A stretch of 34,023 nucleotides of DNA from assembly GCA_902781045.1 (NCBI GenBank), contig CACZHT010000033.1, positions 1 through 34,023 on the forward strand, in the 5' to 3' direction. Shown here in pieces: positions 8,140-16,470 of this stretch. The position numbers and the translations under genes were made by a program. Position 1 is the first letter of the stretch; each line of letters begins with the position of its first letter. This DNA is from an uncultured Bacteroidales bacterium (GTDB lineage: Bacteria > Bacteroidota > Bacteroidia > Bacteroidales > Muribaculaceae). The notes under the pieces were generated by a model that saw nothing but the letters and a program-made list of their open reading frames with translations, was not told the DNA's origin and did no database searches.

Positions 8140-9345
8140 ATGAAAGCTTTAAGAAAATATATGGACAAGGTCAAGCCTCAGTTCATGCCTGGTGGCCGGC
8201 TGCAGAAGTTGCAGTCGGTTTACGACGGCATGGAGACTTTCTTGTTCACGCCCAACACGACATCGCAGTCGGGGGCGCACATCCATGACGGCAACGACCT
8301 GAAGCGCACCATGATCACCGTTGTGGTGGCGTTGTTGCCGTGCCTGCTTTTTGCCATGTACAACATCGGCTATCAGCACTACCTGGCCATCGGTCAGGCA
8401 GGTGTCTCGTTCTGGTCGATGTTTTTCTATGGCCTGGTTGCGATGCTACCCTGCATCGTAGTGAGCTATGCCGTGGGCCTGGGTATCGAGTTTATTGGTG
8501 CCCAGATTCACCACAAGGAGATTCAGGAGGGTTTCCTGGTTTCAGGCATCCTGATTCCTCTGATTGTACCCATCAACACCCCGCTGTGGATGGTGGCTGT
8601 AGCCACGGCATTTGCGGTGATATTTGCCAAGGAAGTGTTTGGCGGCACGGGCATGAACATCTTCAACGTGGCCCTAGTGACGCGTGCCTTCCTGTTCTTT
8701 GCCTATCCGTCGCACATGAGTGGCGACAAGGCATTTGTCAAGACCGACACCGCATTCGGCCTGGGCGACGGCACTGTGAGTGACGCGTTCACCGGTGCCA
8801 CCCCGCTGGGGCAGATAGCCACCCATGTTGGCGACACGCTGCAATTGAATAATGTGGTGGGCGAGCCCATCAGCACTTGCGACGCATTCATGGGTCTGAT
8901 AGCCGGTTCGCCCGGCGAGACTTCGATGGTCGCCATCCTGATTGGTGCTGCCATCCTGTTGCTAACCGGCGTTGCGTCATGGCGCATCATGTGCTCGGTG
9001 TTTGTTGGCGGTCTGGCAATGGGTGCGCTGGTACATGCCTTCGCCACGCCGACCTACGCCGCATCGCTGCTCGACCCGTTGAGCCAGCTGTGCTATGGCG
9101 GCTTTGCGTTTGCGGCGGTGTTTATGGCCACCGACCCGGTGACCGGTGCCCGCACACACATCGGGCAGTATGTCTACGGCTTCTTGATTGGTGTGTTTGC
9201 CATCCTGATTCGTGTCTACAACGGTGGCTACCCCGAGGGCGCGATGCTCGCCATCCTGCTGATGAATGCATTTGCGCCGTTGATTGACCACTGCGTCGTT
9301 TCGTTCAACATCAAGCGCCGCCTGAGTCGCGTCGCTGCTAAATAA
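8140..9345 (+). CDS. nqrB: Na+-translocating NADH:quinone reductase subunit B
   Basis: A 401-residue polytopic membrane protein of the NqrB/RnfD family. The stretch DAFTGAT places the flavin-acceptor threonine at residue 221, in the Dxx(S/T)GAT motif to which ApbE attaches FMN through a phosphoester bond. NqrB carries FMN and riboflavin and forms much of the Na+ path. Its cytoplasmic head MKALRKYMDKVKPQF is typical of NqrB and is lacking in RnfD. The gene lies 44 bases after nqrA and 15 bases before nqrC. An ApbE flavin transferase is required but is not encoded in the window. Confidence 0.96.
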   Translation: MKALRKYMDKVKPQFMPGGRLQKLQSVYDGMETFLFTPNTTSQSGAHIHDGNDLKRTMITVVVALLPCLLFAMYNIGYQHYLAIGQAGVSFWSMFFYGLVAMLPCIVVSYAVGLGIEFIGAQIHHKEIQEGFLVSGILIPLIVPINTPLWMVAVATAFAVIFAKEVFGGTGMNIFNVALVTRAFLFFAYPSHMSGDKAFVKTDTAFGLGDGTVSDAFTGATPLGQIATHVGDTLQLNNVVGEPISTCDAFMGLIAGSPGETSMVAILIGAAILLLTGVASWRIMCSVFVGGLAMGALVHAFATPTYAASLLDPLSQLCYGGFAFAAVFMATDPVTGARTHIGQYVYGFLIGVFAILIRVYNGGYPEGAMLAILLMNAFAPLIDHCVVSFNIKRRLSRVAAK

Positions 9346-9360
9346 TGGAGGGCCAGAGCA

Positions 9361-10083
9361 ATGAACAAGAACAGTAATTCCTATCAGATTATCTACTCGG
9401 CCATCATGGTCGTGCTGGTGGGTGCCGTGCTGGCGCTCATCTACATGAGCCTCAAGCCCAAACAGGACGAGAACATCGCCAACGACACGCGCAGCCAAAT
9501 CTTGAGTGCGCTGCACATCACAGCCGCGAGCGACGACGAGATTCCTGCCACCTACGAGAAATATGTCACCCAGGATTTGCTAGTCGACCACAATGGCAAC
9601 GTGGTTGATTCGGCAAAGAACTGCGCCTTCACGGTCGACATGAAGAAGAACATGAAGCAGGCCGAGGCCGAGCGTCAGTTGCCGGTGTTGAAGTGCACCT
9701 TGGACGATGGCAGTGTGAAGTATGTCATCCCCGTCTACGGTGCCGGTTTGTGGGGCCCGATTTGGGGGTATGTTGCCGTGAATGCCGATGGCAACAGCAT
9801 CTATGGCGCCGACTTCTCGCACGAGAGCGAGACTCCTGGCCTGGGTGCACGCATCACCGAGGACGCCTTCCAGCAGCAGTTTGTCGACAAGCAGCTGTAT
9901 AAAGGTGGTGAGTTCAAGAACGTGAGTGTGATGAAGAAGGGCCAGAAGCCGACCGACGGCAGCGACTATGTCGATGCCATCAGTGGTGCCACCATCACCA
10001 GCCGTGGTGTATCGTCGATGATGCACCAGTGCCTGAAGGCCTACGACCCCTTCTTCAAGAAACTGCAAAGTGTAACCGAATAA
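9361..10083 (+). CDS. nqrC: Na+-translocating NADH:quinone reductase subunit C
   Basis: A 240-residue protein with one N-terminal membrane helix (about 9-29) and a periplasmic FMN-binding domain. The flavinylation motif DAISGATIT places covalent FMN on Thr211, near the C-terminus as in other NqrC proteins. The segment GAGLWGPIWGYVAV (127-140) is also typical. NqrC passes electrons between NqrB and the NqrD/NqrE region. It is slightly shorter than the Vibrio protein (about 257) with both key elements intact. Confidence 0.96.
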   Translation: MNKNSNSYQIIYSAIMVVLVGAVLALIYMSLKPKQDENIANDTRSQILSALHITAASDDEIPATYEKYVTQDLLVDHNGNVVDSAKNCAFTVDMKKNMKQAEAERQLPVLKCTLDDGSVKYVIPVYGAGLWGPIWGYVAVNADGNSIYGADFSHESETPGLGARITEDAFQQQFVDKQLYKGGEFKNVSVMKKGQKPTDGSDYVDAISGATITSRGVSSMMHQCLKAYDPFFKKLQSVTE

Positions 10084-10095
10084 ATCGCTAAGACA

Positions 10096-10722
10096 ATGTT
10101 GAACAAAAAGAATAAAGAAGCCCTGTTCAATCCGCTGTCGAAGGACAACCCCGTGCTGGTGCAGATCTTGGGCATCTGCTCGACGCTAGCCGTGACCGTG
10201 AGCCTTGAGCCCGCCATCGTGATGGGCATCTCGGTCATTGCGGTGCTAGCCTTCAGCAACGTGATTATTTCGCTGATTCGCAACACCATCCCGACCACCA
10301 TCCGCATCATCGTTCAGCTGGTGGTTGTTGCCGCGCTTGTGATTATCGTTCAGCAGGTGCTCATCGCCTACAACTACGAGGTGAGCAAGCAGCTGTCGGT
10401 GTTCATCGGCCTGATTATCACCAACTGCATCTTGATGGGCCGTCTGGAGGCCTTTGCGCTGAACAACCGTCCGTGGCCGTCGTTCCTGGACGGTATCGGC
10501 AATGGCTTGGGCTACACCATCATCCTGGTGATTGTGGCTTTCTTCCGCGAGCTGCTGGGCAGTGGCACGCTGCTGGGCTATCAGGTGATTCCGCAGTGGT
10601 GCTATGACCACGGCTATGAGAACAACGGCCTGATGATTCTGCCTCCGATGGCGCTGATTACCGTGGCATGCATCATCTGGGTGCATCGCGCTCGCAACAC
10701 CGAGCTTCAAGAGAATGCATAA
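10096..10722 (+). CDS. nqrD: Na+-translocating NADH:quinone reductase subunit D
   Basis: A 208-residue membrane protein with about six helices, of the NqrD/RnfE family. NqrD and NqrE are inverted-topology partners that hold an intramembrane iron centre between them. The conserved TNCILMGRLEAFA segment (about 118-130) includes the cysteine expected for this centre. The opening NPLSKDNPVLVQILGICS is a family hallmark. It lies 12 bases after nqrC. Confidence 0.95.
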   Translation: MLNKKNKEALFNPLSKDNPVLVQILGICSTLAVTVSLEPAIVMGISVIAVLAFSNVIISLIRNTIPTTIRIIVQLVVVAALVIIVQQVLIAYNYEVSKQLSVFIGLIITNCILMGRLEAFALNNRPWPSFLDGIGNGLGYTIILVIVAFFRELLGSGTLLGYQVIPQWCYDHGYENNGLMILPPMALITVACIIWVHRARNTELQENA

Positions 10723-10754
10723 TGCACAATTCATAATGCACAATTCATAATTAC
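10718..10754. repeat. AT-rich intergenic repeat between nqrD and nqrE
   Basis: The unit AATGCACAATTCAT is repeated twice, followed by a partial copy, and spans the nqrD stop codon to the nqrE start. It resembles the spacer after the LUD gene (13417-13464). Confidence 0.75.
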
Positions 10755-10755
10755 T

Positions 10756-11373
10756 ATGGAAGAACTTAATTTGTTTGTCAAGTCGATATTTATCGACAAC
10801 ATGATATTTGCCTACTTCCTGGGCATGTGTTCGTTCCTGGCTGTGTCCAAGAACGTCAAGACGGCACTGGGCCTGGGCGTGGCCGTGACCTTCATGCTGG
10901 TGGTGACGATGCCCATCAACTATCTGCTGGACCGCTATGTGCTTCAGCCCGGCGCGTTGAGCTGGCTCAGCCCCAGCCTGGCCGATGTCGACCTGAGTTT
11001 CTTGGGTCTGATTATGTTTATCGCTGTGATTGCCAGTGGCACGCAGCTCGTAGAGATGGCCGTTGAGAAGTTCTCGCCGTCGCTGTATGCGTCACTGGGC
11101 ATCTTCCTGCCGCTGATTGCCGTTAACTGCGCCATTCTGGGTGGTGCGCTGTTCATGCAGCAGAAAGACTTCGGCTCAGCTTGGACGGCCACGGTCTATG
11201 GCCTAGGTTCGGGCATCGGCTGGTTGCTGGCCATCGTAGGCCTTGCCGCCATCCGCGAGAAGATAGCCTACAGCCACATTCCTGCTCCGCTGCGTGGTGT
11301 GGGCATCACATTCATCATTACTGGACTCATGGGCATCGCGTTCATGAGCTTCCTGGGCATTAAACTCGGATAA
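10756..11373 (+). CDS. nqrE: Na+-translocating NADH:quinone reductase subunit E
   Basis: A 205-residue protein with about six membrane helices, of the NqrE/RnfA family. It begins with the typical ELNLFVKSIFIDNMIFAYFLGMCSFLAVSK-like region, and PLIAVNCAILGGALF (115-129) carries the cysteine expected to ligand the intramembrane iron centre shared with NqrD. The gene begins right after a repeated AT-rich spacer, and nqrF follows after 5 bases. Confidence 0.95.
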   Translation: MEELNLFVKSIFIDNMIFAYFLGMCSFLAVSKNVKTALGLGVAVTFMLVVTMPINYLLDRYVLQPGALSWLSPSLADVDLSFLGLIMFIAVIASGTQLVEMAVEKFSPSLYASLGIFLPLIAVNCAILGGALFMQQKDFGSAWTATVYGLGSGIGWLLAIVGLAAIREKIAYSHIPAPLRGVGITFIITGLMGIAFMSFLGIKLG

Positions 11374-11378
11374 CACGC

Positions 11379-12662
11379 ATGTTACTACTGGATATTTCAA
11401 CAACAGTCATCGCCAGTGCAGCCATCTTCTTGGTCATCACGCTGCTGCTGGTGGTCATCCTGCTGACGGCTCGCCACTATCTGGTGCCGAGCGGCAAAGT
11501 GAAAATCAACATCAATGGTGGCACCAAGGAGCTTGAGGTCGAGACCGGCTCGTCGCTGCTGAGCACGCTTCAGAGCCAGGGCGTGATGCTCTCGAGCGCC
11601 TGTGGCGGCAAGGGCAGCTGCGGCCAATGCAAAGTTCAGGTCGTGGAGGGCGGCGGCGAGATTCTGCCGACCGAGACCGTCCACTTCTCGCGCAAGGAGC
11701 AGCAAGACCATTGGCGCCTGGGCTGCCAGGTCAAGGTTAAGGACAACCTGCAGATTCAGGTTCCCGACTCGGTGCTGAGCGTCAAGGAGTATGAGTGCAC
11801 GGTGGTGAGCAACAACCTGGTGTCGTCGTTCATCAAGGAGTTTATTGTGGCTCTGCCTCCCGGCGAGCACATGGACTTCATCCCCGGCTCGTACGCTCAA
11901 ATTCGCATCCCGACCTACGAGATGGACTACGACAAGGACATCGACAAGGAGTCGCTGGGCGAGTACCGCGAGACTTGGGAAAAATACAACATGTTCTCGC
12001 TCAAGTGCCGCAACACCGAGCCTACCATTCGCGCCTACTCGATGGCCAACTACCCCGCCGAGGGCGACCGGTTCATGCTGACGGTGCGCATCGCCACCCC
12101 ACCATTCAAGCCCAAAGATCAGGGCGGCGGTTTCCAGGACGTGATGCCCGGCATCGCTTCGAGCTACATCTTCACGCTCAAGCCCGGCGACAAGGTCATC
12201 ATGAGTGGCCCCTACGGTGATTTCCATCCCATCTTCGACTCCAAGAAGGAGATGATCTGGGTGGGCGGTGGTGCCGGCATGGCTCCGTTGCGTGCCCAAA
12301 TCATGCACATGACGCGCACGCTCAACACGCGTGACCGCGAGATGCACTATTTCTATGGTGCGCGTTCGCTGAGCGAGGTGTTCTATCTTGAGGACTTCCT
12401 GGAGATAGAGAAGGAGTTTCCCAACTTCCACTTCCACTTGGCTCTGGACCGTCCCGACCCCGCCGCTGACGCTGCAGGTGTGAAGTACACCGCCGGTTTT
12501 GTCGCCCCGGTGATGCGCGACACCTACTTGGGCCAGCACGAGGCACCCGAGGACTGCGAGTACTACATGTGCGGTCCGGCGATGATGAGCAAGACGGTCA
12601 ACGACCTGCTCGACTCGCTGGGTGTCGACCCGTCGAGCATACACTACGACAACTTCGGCTAA
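11379..12662 (+). CDS. nqrF: Na+-translocating NADH:quinone reductase subunit F
   Basis: A 427-residue subunit that takes electrons from NADH. Order: one membrane helix (about 9-29); a 2Fe-2S ferredoxin domain with Cys75, Cys81, Cys84 (CGGKGSCGQC) and Cys116; an FAD domain with the RAYSMAN motif at 218-224; and an NADH domain with WVGGGAGMAP (294-303). The C-terminal YYMCGPAMM and final DNFG are also characteristic. The length is about 20 residues above the Vibrio protein because of an insertion near 183-203. A strong terminator follows 22 bases after the stop. Confidence 0.97.
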   Translation: MLLLDISTTVIASAAIFLVITLLLVVILLTARHYLVPSGKVKININGGTKELEVETGSSLLSTLQSQGVMLSSACGGKGSCGQCKVQVVEGGGEILPTETVHFSRKEQQDHWRLGCQVKVKDNLQIQVPDSVLSVKEYECTVVSNNLVSSFIKEFIVALPPGEHMDFIPGSYAQIRIPTYEMDYDKDIDKESLGEYRETWEKYNMFSLKCRNTEPTIRAYSMANYPAEGDRFMLTVRIATPPFKPKDQGGGFQDVMPGIASSYIFTLKPGDKVIMSGPYGDFHPIFDSKKEMIWVGGGAGMAPLRAQIMHMTRTLNTRDREMHYFYGARSLSEVFYLEDFLEIEKEFPNFHFHLALDRPDPAADAAGVKYTAGFVAPVMRDTYLGQHEAPEDCEYYMCGPAMMSKTVNDLLDSLGVDPSSIHYDNFG

Positions 12663-12684
12663 ATGTCCAGGAGTTGCATGGCTC

Positions 12685-12720
12685 AAACAACCGCAATCGT
12701 GAAATTGCGGTTGTTTTTTT
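12685..12720 (+). terminator. Terminator of the nqr operon
   Basis: A perfect 13-bp stem (12685-12697 with 12704-12716) with a 6-base loop runs into seven T residues. Confidence 0.92.
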
Positions 12721-12748
12721 GTCCATTCGAAAAATATTTGTACATTTG
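12718..12748 (+). promoter_or_regulatory. Promoter of the LUD-domain gene, overlapping the nqr terminator
   Basis: TTTG (12718-12721), a 19-base spacer and TACATTTG (12741-12748) match the Bacteroidetes consensus exactly. The -33 box is made from the T-tract of the nqr terminator. The predicted transcript starts near 12755, which supports the ATG at 12777 and excludes the upstream in-frame ATG at 12663. Confidence 0.82.
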
Positions 12749-12776
12749 CCTATTCAAACAATCAAGAGATTCATCT

Positions 12777-13415
12777 ATGGACGTAAGAGAGACAAGAAAC
12801 AGCCGGCTGGGTGCCACGATGGTCAAGAACTTGCAACGCCGGCACTTTGAAGCCCACTACTGCCCCACCCGCCTGGAGGCGATTGAGTTGATCAACACCC
12901 TGATAGCCGACGGCAGTTCGGTGAGCTGGGGCGGCTCGATGACCATCCGCGACATGGGTCTGATTGACAGTTTGCGCCGTCGGCCATCACTGATGCTGCT
13001 CGACCGCGAGGGCCTGACCGACCGCGAGGAGATTGAGGCATTGTATCGCGAGGCCTTTGGTTGCGATGTGTTCTTGACCTCGGCTAACGCCATCAGCGAG
13101 GATGGTGTGCTGGTCAACATCGACGGCAATGGCAACCGTGTGGCTGCCATCACCTGGGGGCCTAAACGGGTGATCCATGTGGTGGGAATGAACAAGGTTG
13201 CGCAGGATGTTGATGCAGCCGTCAAACGCGCCCGCTCGACCGCCGCCCCGGTCAATGCCACTCGTTTCGGCATCCAGACCCCCTGTCAGAGCGACGGCCG
13301 CTGCCACGACTGCAACTCGCCGCAGTGCATCTGCAACTACATCCACCTGCTGCGCAACAGCAACGGTGCCAACCGCCATGTCGTGGTGCTGGTGGGCGAG
13401 GAGCTGGGATACTGA
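12777..13415 (+). CDS. LUD-domain (LutC/DUF162-like) protein
   Basis: A 212-residue protein of the LUD family, which includes LutC and the LUD part of LutB from lactate oxidation. Family features are SVSWGGSMTIRDMGL (48-62), DVFLTSANAISEDG (97-110) and IDGNGNRVAAITWGPKRVI. The C-terminal cysteine cluster (Cys170, 176, 179, 184, 186) fits the TPC-x5-C-x2-C pattern of stand-alone Bacteroidales LUD proteins and could bind metal or an Fe-S cluster. No lutA or lutB is nearby, so a role in lactate use is not supported here. An in-frame ATG at 12663 lies upstream of the nqr terminator and is rejected in favour of 12777, just after the promoter. Confidence 0.85.
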   Translation: MDVRETRNSRLGATMVKNLQRRHFEAHYCPTRLEAIELINTLIADGSSVSWGGSMTIRDMGLIDSLRRRPSLMLLDREGLTDREEIEALYREAFGCDVFLTSANAISEDGVLVNIDGNGNRVAAITWGPKRVIHVVGMNKVAQDVDAAVKRARSTAAPVNATRFGIQTPCQSDGRCHDCNSPQCICNYIHLLRNSNGANRHVVVLVGEELGY

Positions 13416-13416
13416 A

Positions 13417-13464
13417 CTTAATTCATAATTCATAATTCATAATTTATAATTTATAATTCATAAT
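13417..13464. repeat. AT-rich tandem spacer
   Basis: Repeats of ATTCATA and ATTTATA in tandem follow the LUD stop codon. They have no coding potential and belong to the same kind of spacer as 10718-10754. Confidence 0.8.
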
Positions 13465-13514
13465 GCTGGCATGGGGTTTGCATCTAGAGTCTCTAGAGCT
13501 AAACAAGAAATGAG

Positions 13515-14102
13515 ATGAAGAAATTAATGACAATTGCGATGATGTTGCTGAGCGTGCTGAGTTTGCAGGCCGGCGACAAACGCGAGGTGCCACTGGTGGT
13601 GCAACTCACCGAGGCCGAGCGGTCGTTGATGCCCGACAAGACCATTGAGTTGGAATTGCGGCAGATGAAGTGGGGTAAAAAGGCTGACATTCGGTTTGTC
13701 GAAGCACTGACCGCGCTGATGCGCACGATGTGCGACACCGATGGTAACAACTATGTTTATGCCATTGCCCTCGACCCGCAGCCCGACAGAACGATTGATG
13801 TCTATATTCAGTCACAGGACATCTTGCGCGGCGGCGGTGATGAGAAAACCTACTATGGCACGATGCAGATAGGGCGCAAGTATTTTGTCTTCCTCCGCTC
13901 GCTGGACAACGAGCGACTGCTCAAGTCGGTGCTCGACAAGGACAAGGGCAAAGTAAACTTTGTACGCGAATATGAGATTGTTGAGTATAAGTTCCAGCCA
14001 GAAGGAGCCATACTCATTGCAAACTGGTCTGATGGTCAGATGCAAACGATGACCTTTGAGGCTAACGGCGAAAACCTATTATCAAATGATGAACAGCAAT
14101 AA
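13515..14102 (+). CDS. Secreted protein of unknown function
   Basis: A 195-residue protein with a clear signal peptide (MKKLMTIAMMLLSVLSLQAG). The mature part is rich in charged beta strands. It has no cysteine cluster, lipobox or motif that I recognise. Its end overlaps the next gene by 17 bases, so the two are probably translationally coupled. That links an exported protein with a cytoplasmic nucleotide-kinase-like protein, and the reason is not evident. An AT-rich spacer separates it from the LUD gene. It is counted as a real gene because of the signal peptide, the start and the coupled downstream gene. Confidence 0.75.
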   Translation: MKKLMTIAMMLLSVLSLQAGDKREVPLVVQLTEAERSLMPDKTIELELRQMKWGKKADIRFVEALTALMRTMCDTDGNNYVYAIALDPQPDRTIDVYIQSQDILRGGGDEKTYYGTMQIGRKYFVFLRSLDNERLLKSVLDKDKGKVNFVREYEIVEYKFQPEGAILIANWSDGQMQTMTFEANGENLLSNDEQQ

Positions 14103-14727
14103 TTCAGGGAAATGGGTGGTGACCATCGGCCGACAGTTCGGCAGTGGTGGCCGTGAGATTGGTCGGCTAGTGGCCGACAAGTTGGGCATAGCCTACTATG
14201 ACAAGGAGTTGCTGATTGAGGCAGCCCGGCAGAGCGGTGTGAGCGAGCACATCTTTGAGGCCGCCGACGAGCGCAGCCCTCGCTTTTTCGCCAACATCTG
14301 GTCGTTCAATCTGGGGCTAAACAGTGGATCATACTTCATGGGCGACACCCCGCTGAGCGATGACCACATCTATCGTGCGCAGAGCGAGGTGATGACCACA
14401 CTGGCCGACCGTGGTCCTTGCGTGATTGTGGGCCGCACCGCCGACTATGTGCTGCGCAACCACTGTCGTGTGGTCAGTGTGTTTATCCATGCCGGCAACG
14501 ATGCCTGCGTGGCCCGCATCATGAGCCGCGGTGACTGCAGCAACGAAGAGCAAGCCCGTTCGCTGATGGAAAAGAAGAACCGTCTGCGTGCCGAGTACTA
14601 CAACTTCTACACCGACAAGCGCTGGGGCGAGGCCGCAAGCTACGACCTCACCATCGACTCGTCATTGCTGGGCACTGAAGCCACAGCAGAGTTGATAGTC
14701 CAGTTTGTGCGTTCAGTCACACACTAG
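14086..14727 (+). CDS. Cytidylate kinase-like family protein
   Basis: A 213-residue protein of the cytidylate-kinase-like (Cytidylate_kin2) family. The N-terminal strand and P-loop-like segment TIGRQFGSGGREIGRLVADKL is followed by YYDKELL, as in CMP kinase relatives. Further on is GPCVIVGRTADYVLRN and a lid-like RIMSRGDCSNEEQARSLMEKKNRLRAEYY. These proteins are probably nucleotide kinases; the substrate is not established. The ATG at 14086 lies inside the previous gene and is preferred over 14056, whose extra ten residues lack family similarity. The 3' end overlaps the convergent phosphatase gene by 15 bases. Confidence 0.82.
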   Translation: MMNSNNSGKWVVTIGRQFGSGGREIGRLVADKLGIAYYDKELLIEAARQSGVSEHIFEAADERSPRFFANIWSFNLGLNSGSYFMGDTPLSDDHIYRAQSEVMTTLADRGPCVIVGRTADYVLRNHCRVVSVFIHAGNDACVARIMSRGDCSNEEQARSLMEKKNRLRAEYYNFYTDKRWGEAASYDLTIDSSLLGTEATAELIVQFVRSVTH

Positions 14728-15462
14728 GTCGTTGATGATGTGCGGCTGCAGCTGCGGTGCGAGCTTGTTGCGCCACTCCTTGGTGTTGATAAATTCCTGA
14801 ATGACTCTGGCATGGTCCATGCCGTGCATGTCGGTGCCCAGCATGTCGACCATTCCCTGCTTGACGAGCCACAGCGCCAACTCACGGCAGTGCTGTCCGA
14901 AGTATCCCGCCAGCGACAGGAGATTGACCTGGAATTTGATGCCCGTGTTGTGCAGCTGCTCCAGCCGCTGCCTGCGCGCGGCATAGTAGTTGTATCGCTC
15001 GGGATGGGCCAGTATGGGCTTATATCCCTTGATGCGCAGGTCGAAGAGCAGGTCATCCAGACCAAGCAACTCCTGATGGAACGAGTTCTCCATGAGTATA
15101 TAGTTGCCAGGCATGGCAATCTGGTTGTTCTGGGCATACTGCTTGTTCCAGAACTCGTCCATGCGATATTCGGCCGACAGGAAGAGCTGCATGTGGCTGA
15201 GGTCTTCGGTCTGGGCGACCGCTTGCTTGAGCGTCTCGAAAGCTGGCCGTAGTGTGTCTGGAGTGTTCTCGAACGTCTCGGCCGTGACATGCGAGGTGAG
15301 TATGACGCGCATGATGCCCATGTCGCGCTCAGCTCGCAACATTTCGAGTGACTGCTCCACACTCTGCGCCCCATGGTCCACACCAGGCAAGATGTGGCAG
15401 TGCACATCAGTGCTGTAGAACAGCTGAGTATTTTGTTTCTTATGACGGAATATATTGAACAT
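14713..15462 (-). CDS. CpsB/CapC-type tyrosine phosphatase (PHP superfamily)
   Basis: A 249-residue protein of the PHP-fold manganese-dependent phosphotyrosine phosphatases (CpsB, YwqE) that act on capsule tyrosine kinases. Metal-site motifs are visible: HCH at 21-23 with Asp29, His58 in LTSHVT, Glu98 in SAEYRMDE, His153 in LAHPERY, and Asp211 with His213 in GTDMHG. The usual DDGA of motif one is DHGA here, with His30 in place of the second Asp. Such genes normally lie in polysaccharide loci, but no kinase or glycosyltransferase is seen nearby, so this is an orphan copy. It overlaps the end of the opposing kinase gene by 15 bases. Confidence 0.87.
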   Translation of the reverse strand: MFNIFRHKKQNTQLFYSTDVHCHILPGVDHGAQSVEQSLEMLRAERDMGIMRVILTSHVTAETFENTPDTLRPAFETLKQAVAQTEDLSHMQLFLSAEYRMDEFWNKQYAQNNQIAMPGNYILMENSFHQELLGLDDLLFDLRIKGYKPILAHPERYNYYAARRQRLEQLHNTGIKFQVNLLSLAGYFGQHCRELALWLVKQGMVDMLGTDMHGMDHARVIQEFINTKEWRNKLAPQLQPHIINDLVCD

Positions 15463-15487
15463 AGGTTTTAATCAAGTAATGACACTG

Positions 15488-15536
15488 CAAAATTACATAA
15501 AATTTTGCAAGCCGAATGCAATCGGCTAGCTTTTTT
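15488..15536. promoter_or_regulatory. Probable -7 box of the phosphatase gene and adjacent hairpin
   Basis: On the minus strand, TAATTTTG (15488-15495) fits the -7 consensus 25 bases before the phosphatase start; the -33 box is poor. Next to it a 6-bp hairpin (AGCCGA/TCGGCT) is followed on the plus strand by AGCTTTTTT. It could stop plus-strand readthrough from the opposing kinase gene. Confidence 0.4.
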
Positions 15537-15629
15537 ACCCTGGTAAAGTCAAATTTGTCAGAAAGCAGCACTCATGCTGCACAAGCTCAGGTCTTTTTTA
15601 ATATAAAAAACGAGAAAAAGGCAAAATAT

Positions 15630-15661
15630 TTTGGCCAATCCAAAAAGTCTTTGTAATTTTG
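15630..15661 (+). promoter_or_regulatory. Promoter of rpmE2
   Basis: TTTG (15630-15633), a 20-base spacer and TAATTTTG (15654-15661) match the consensus exactly. The leader of about 70 bases contains a GC-rich hairpin at about 15679-15697 (GGGCG with CGCCC), a candidate site for autoregulation; the latter is speculative. Confidence 0.82.
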
Positions 15662-15738
15662 CGCCGCCATTACAAAAGGGGGCGTTTACCACCGCCCACA
15701 AAACTCAATTAGTTAACTATTTAAGAGGCATAATAACA

Positions 15739-15996
15739 ATGAAGAAAGATCTCCATCCTAGCAACTATCGCGAGGTTGCATTTAAGGACATGTCGAACGA
15801 AGAGGTGTTCATCACCCGCTCGACCGTCAACTCGAAAGAGACCATCGAAATCGACGGCAAGACCTATCCTCTGGTCAAGCTTGAGATCACCAGCTCGTCG
15901 CACCCCTACTTCACCGGCAAGCAGAAGCTGGTCGACACCGCTGGCCGCGTCGACAAGTTCCTGAGCCGTTATGGCGACCGCAAGAAGAAAAAATAA
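15739..15996 (+). CDS. rpmE2: 50S ribosomal protein L31, type B
   Basis: An 85-residue protein that starts [17 protein letters not shown] and contains [22 protein letters not shown], the signature of L31. It has no cysteine, so it is the zinc-independent type B form. L31 sits on the central protuberance and bridges the two ribosomal subunits. The ATG at 15739 is chosen over an in-frame codon at 15631 because the promoter -33 box overlaps 15631 and the family starts at MKKDLHP. The basic tail DRKKKK is common in Bacteroidales. Promoter and terminator show it is a single-gene unit. Confidence 0.97.
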   Translation: MKKDLHPSNYREVAFKDMSNEEVFITRSTVNSKETIEIDGKTYPLVKLEITSSSHPYFTGKQKLVDTAGRVDKFLSRYGDRKKKK

Positions 15997-16020
15997 TTCT
16001 TCAACCAACGACATAAAAAA

Positions 16021-16054
16021 CACCGAGTTCTGCAGATGGACTCGGTGCTTTTTT
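16021..16054 (+). terminator. Terminator of rpmE2
   Basis: An 8-bp stem CACCGAGT/ACTCGGTG (16021-16028 with 16040-16047) is followed by CTTTTTTG, 25 bases after the stop codon. Confidence 0.9.
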
Positions 16055-16095
16055 GTTTGGTTCAGAGTTTCAAGATTTTCTCGGCACGGTAACGC

Positions 16096-16431
16096 GTGTT
16101 GGCATCGTTGCGTACCGACTGGTTTAGGAAGCTGTTCAAACAGGCCGAGATAGCACAGTACAACCCGGTGGAGTGGCGTCGCTATGCAGCCAGCCTCAAG
16201 GAGTACTGGGACTATAACAGCATCATGGAGACAGCAGCACGCAAGGGCATGAAGCAGGGTCTGGAGCAGGGCATCGCCGAAGGCTACGAGCAGGGCATGG
16301 CACAGGGCATCGAGGCCACCAAGTTTGACACTGCTCGTAAGATGAAGTCAGACGGCATGCCCATCGACCTCATCGCCAAGTATACCGGCTTGACCGCCGA
16401 TGAGATTGCTGCCTTGCAGAGTCGGGAATAG
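16096..16431 (+). pseudogene. C-terminal remnant of an Rpn/PD-(D/E)XK nuclease-transposase family gene
   Basis: The open frame (GTG start, 111 residues) matches only the C-terminal third of Rpn-type recombination-promoting nucleases. It shows an LFKQAEIAQYNPVEWRRYAASL helix, the run of GxxxGxxxG-like repeats (KQGLEQGIAEGYEQGMAQGI) and a closing helix with KMKSDGMPIDLIAKYTGLTADEI. The catalytic PD-(D/E)XK region, normally about 200 residues upstream, is absent; only 41 bases separate the frame from the rpmE2 terminator. It is probably a deletion relic of a multicopy family. Expression as a short protein is possible but has no visible promoter. Confidence 0.8.
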
Positions 16432-16470
16432 CTGTGTACAGGTTGCACAGCAGACGAGCGAGCTATGGCA

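Noticed and set aside
6779..12662. RNF complex instead of NQR
   Set aside because: The NADH-oxidising subunit F with FAD and 2Fe-2S domains and the NqrB and NqrA heads identify NQR; no RnfB ferredoxin subunit is present.
11397..12686. 429-codon frame antisense to nqrF
   Set aside because: GC-rich codons keep the opposite strand open. NqrF motifs are complete on the plus strand.
12663..12776. N-terminal extension of the LUD protein
   Set aside because: It would be translated through the nqr terminator and upstream of the gene's own promoter.
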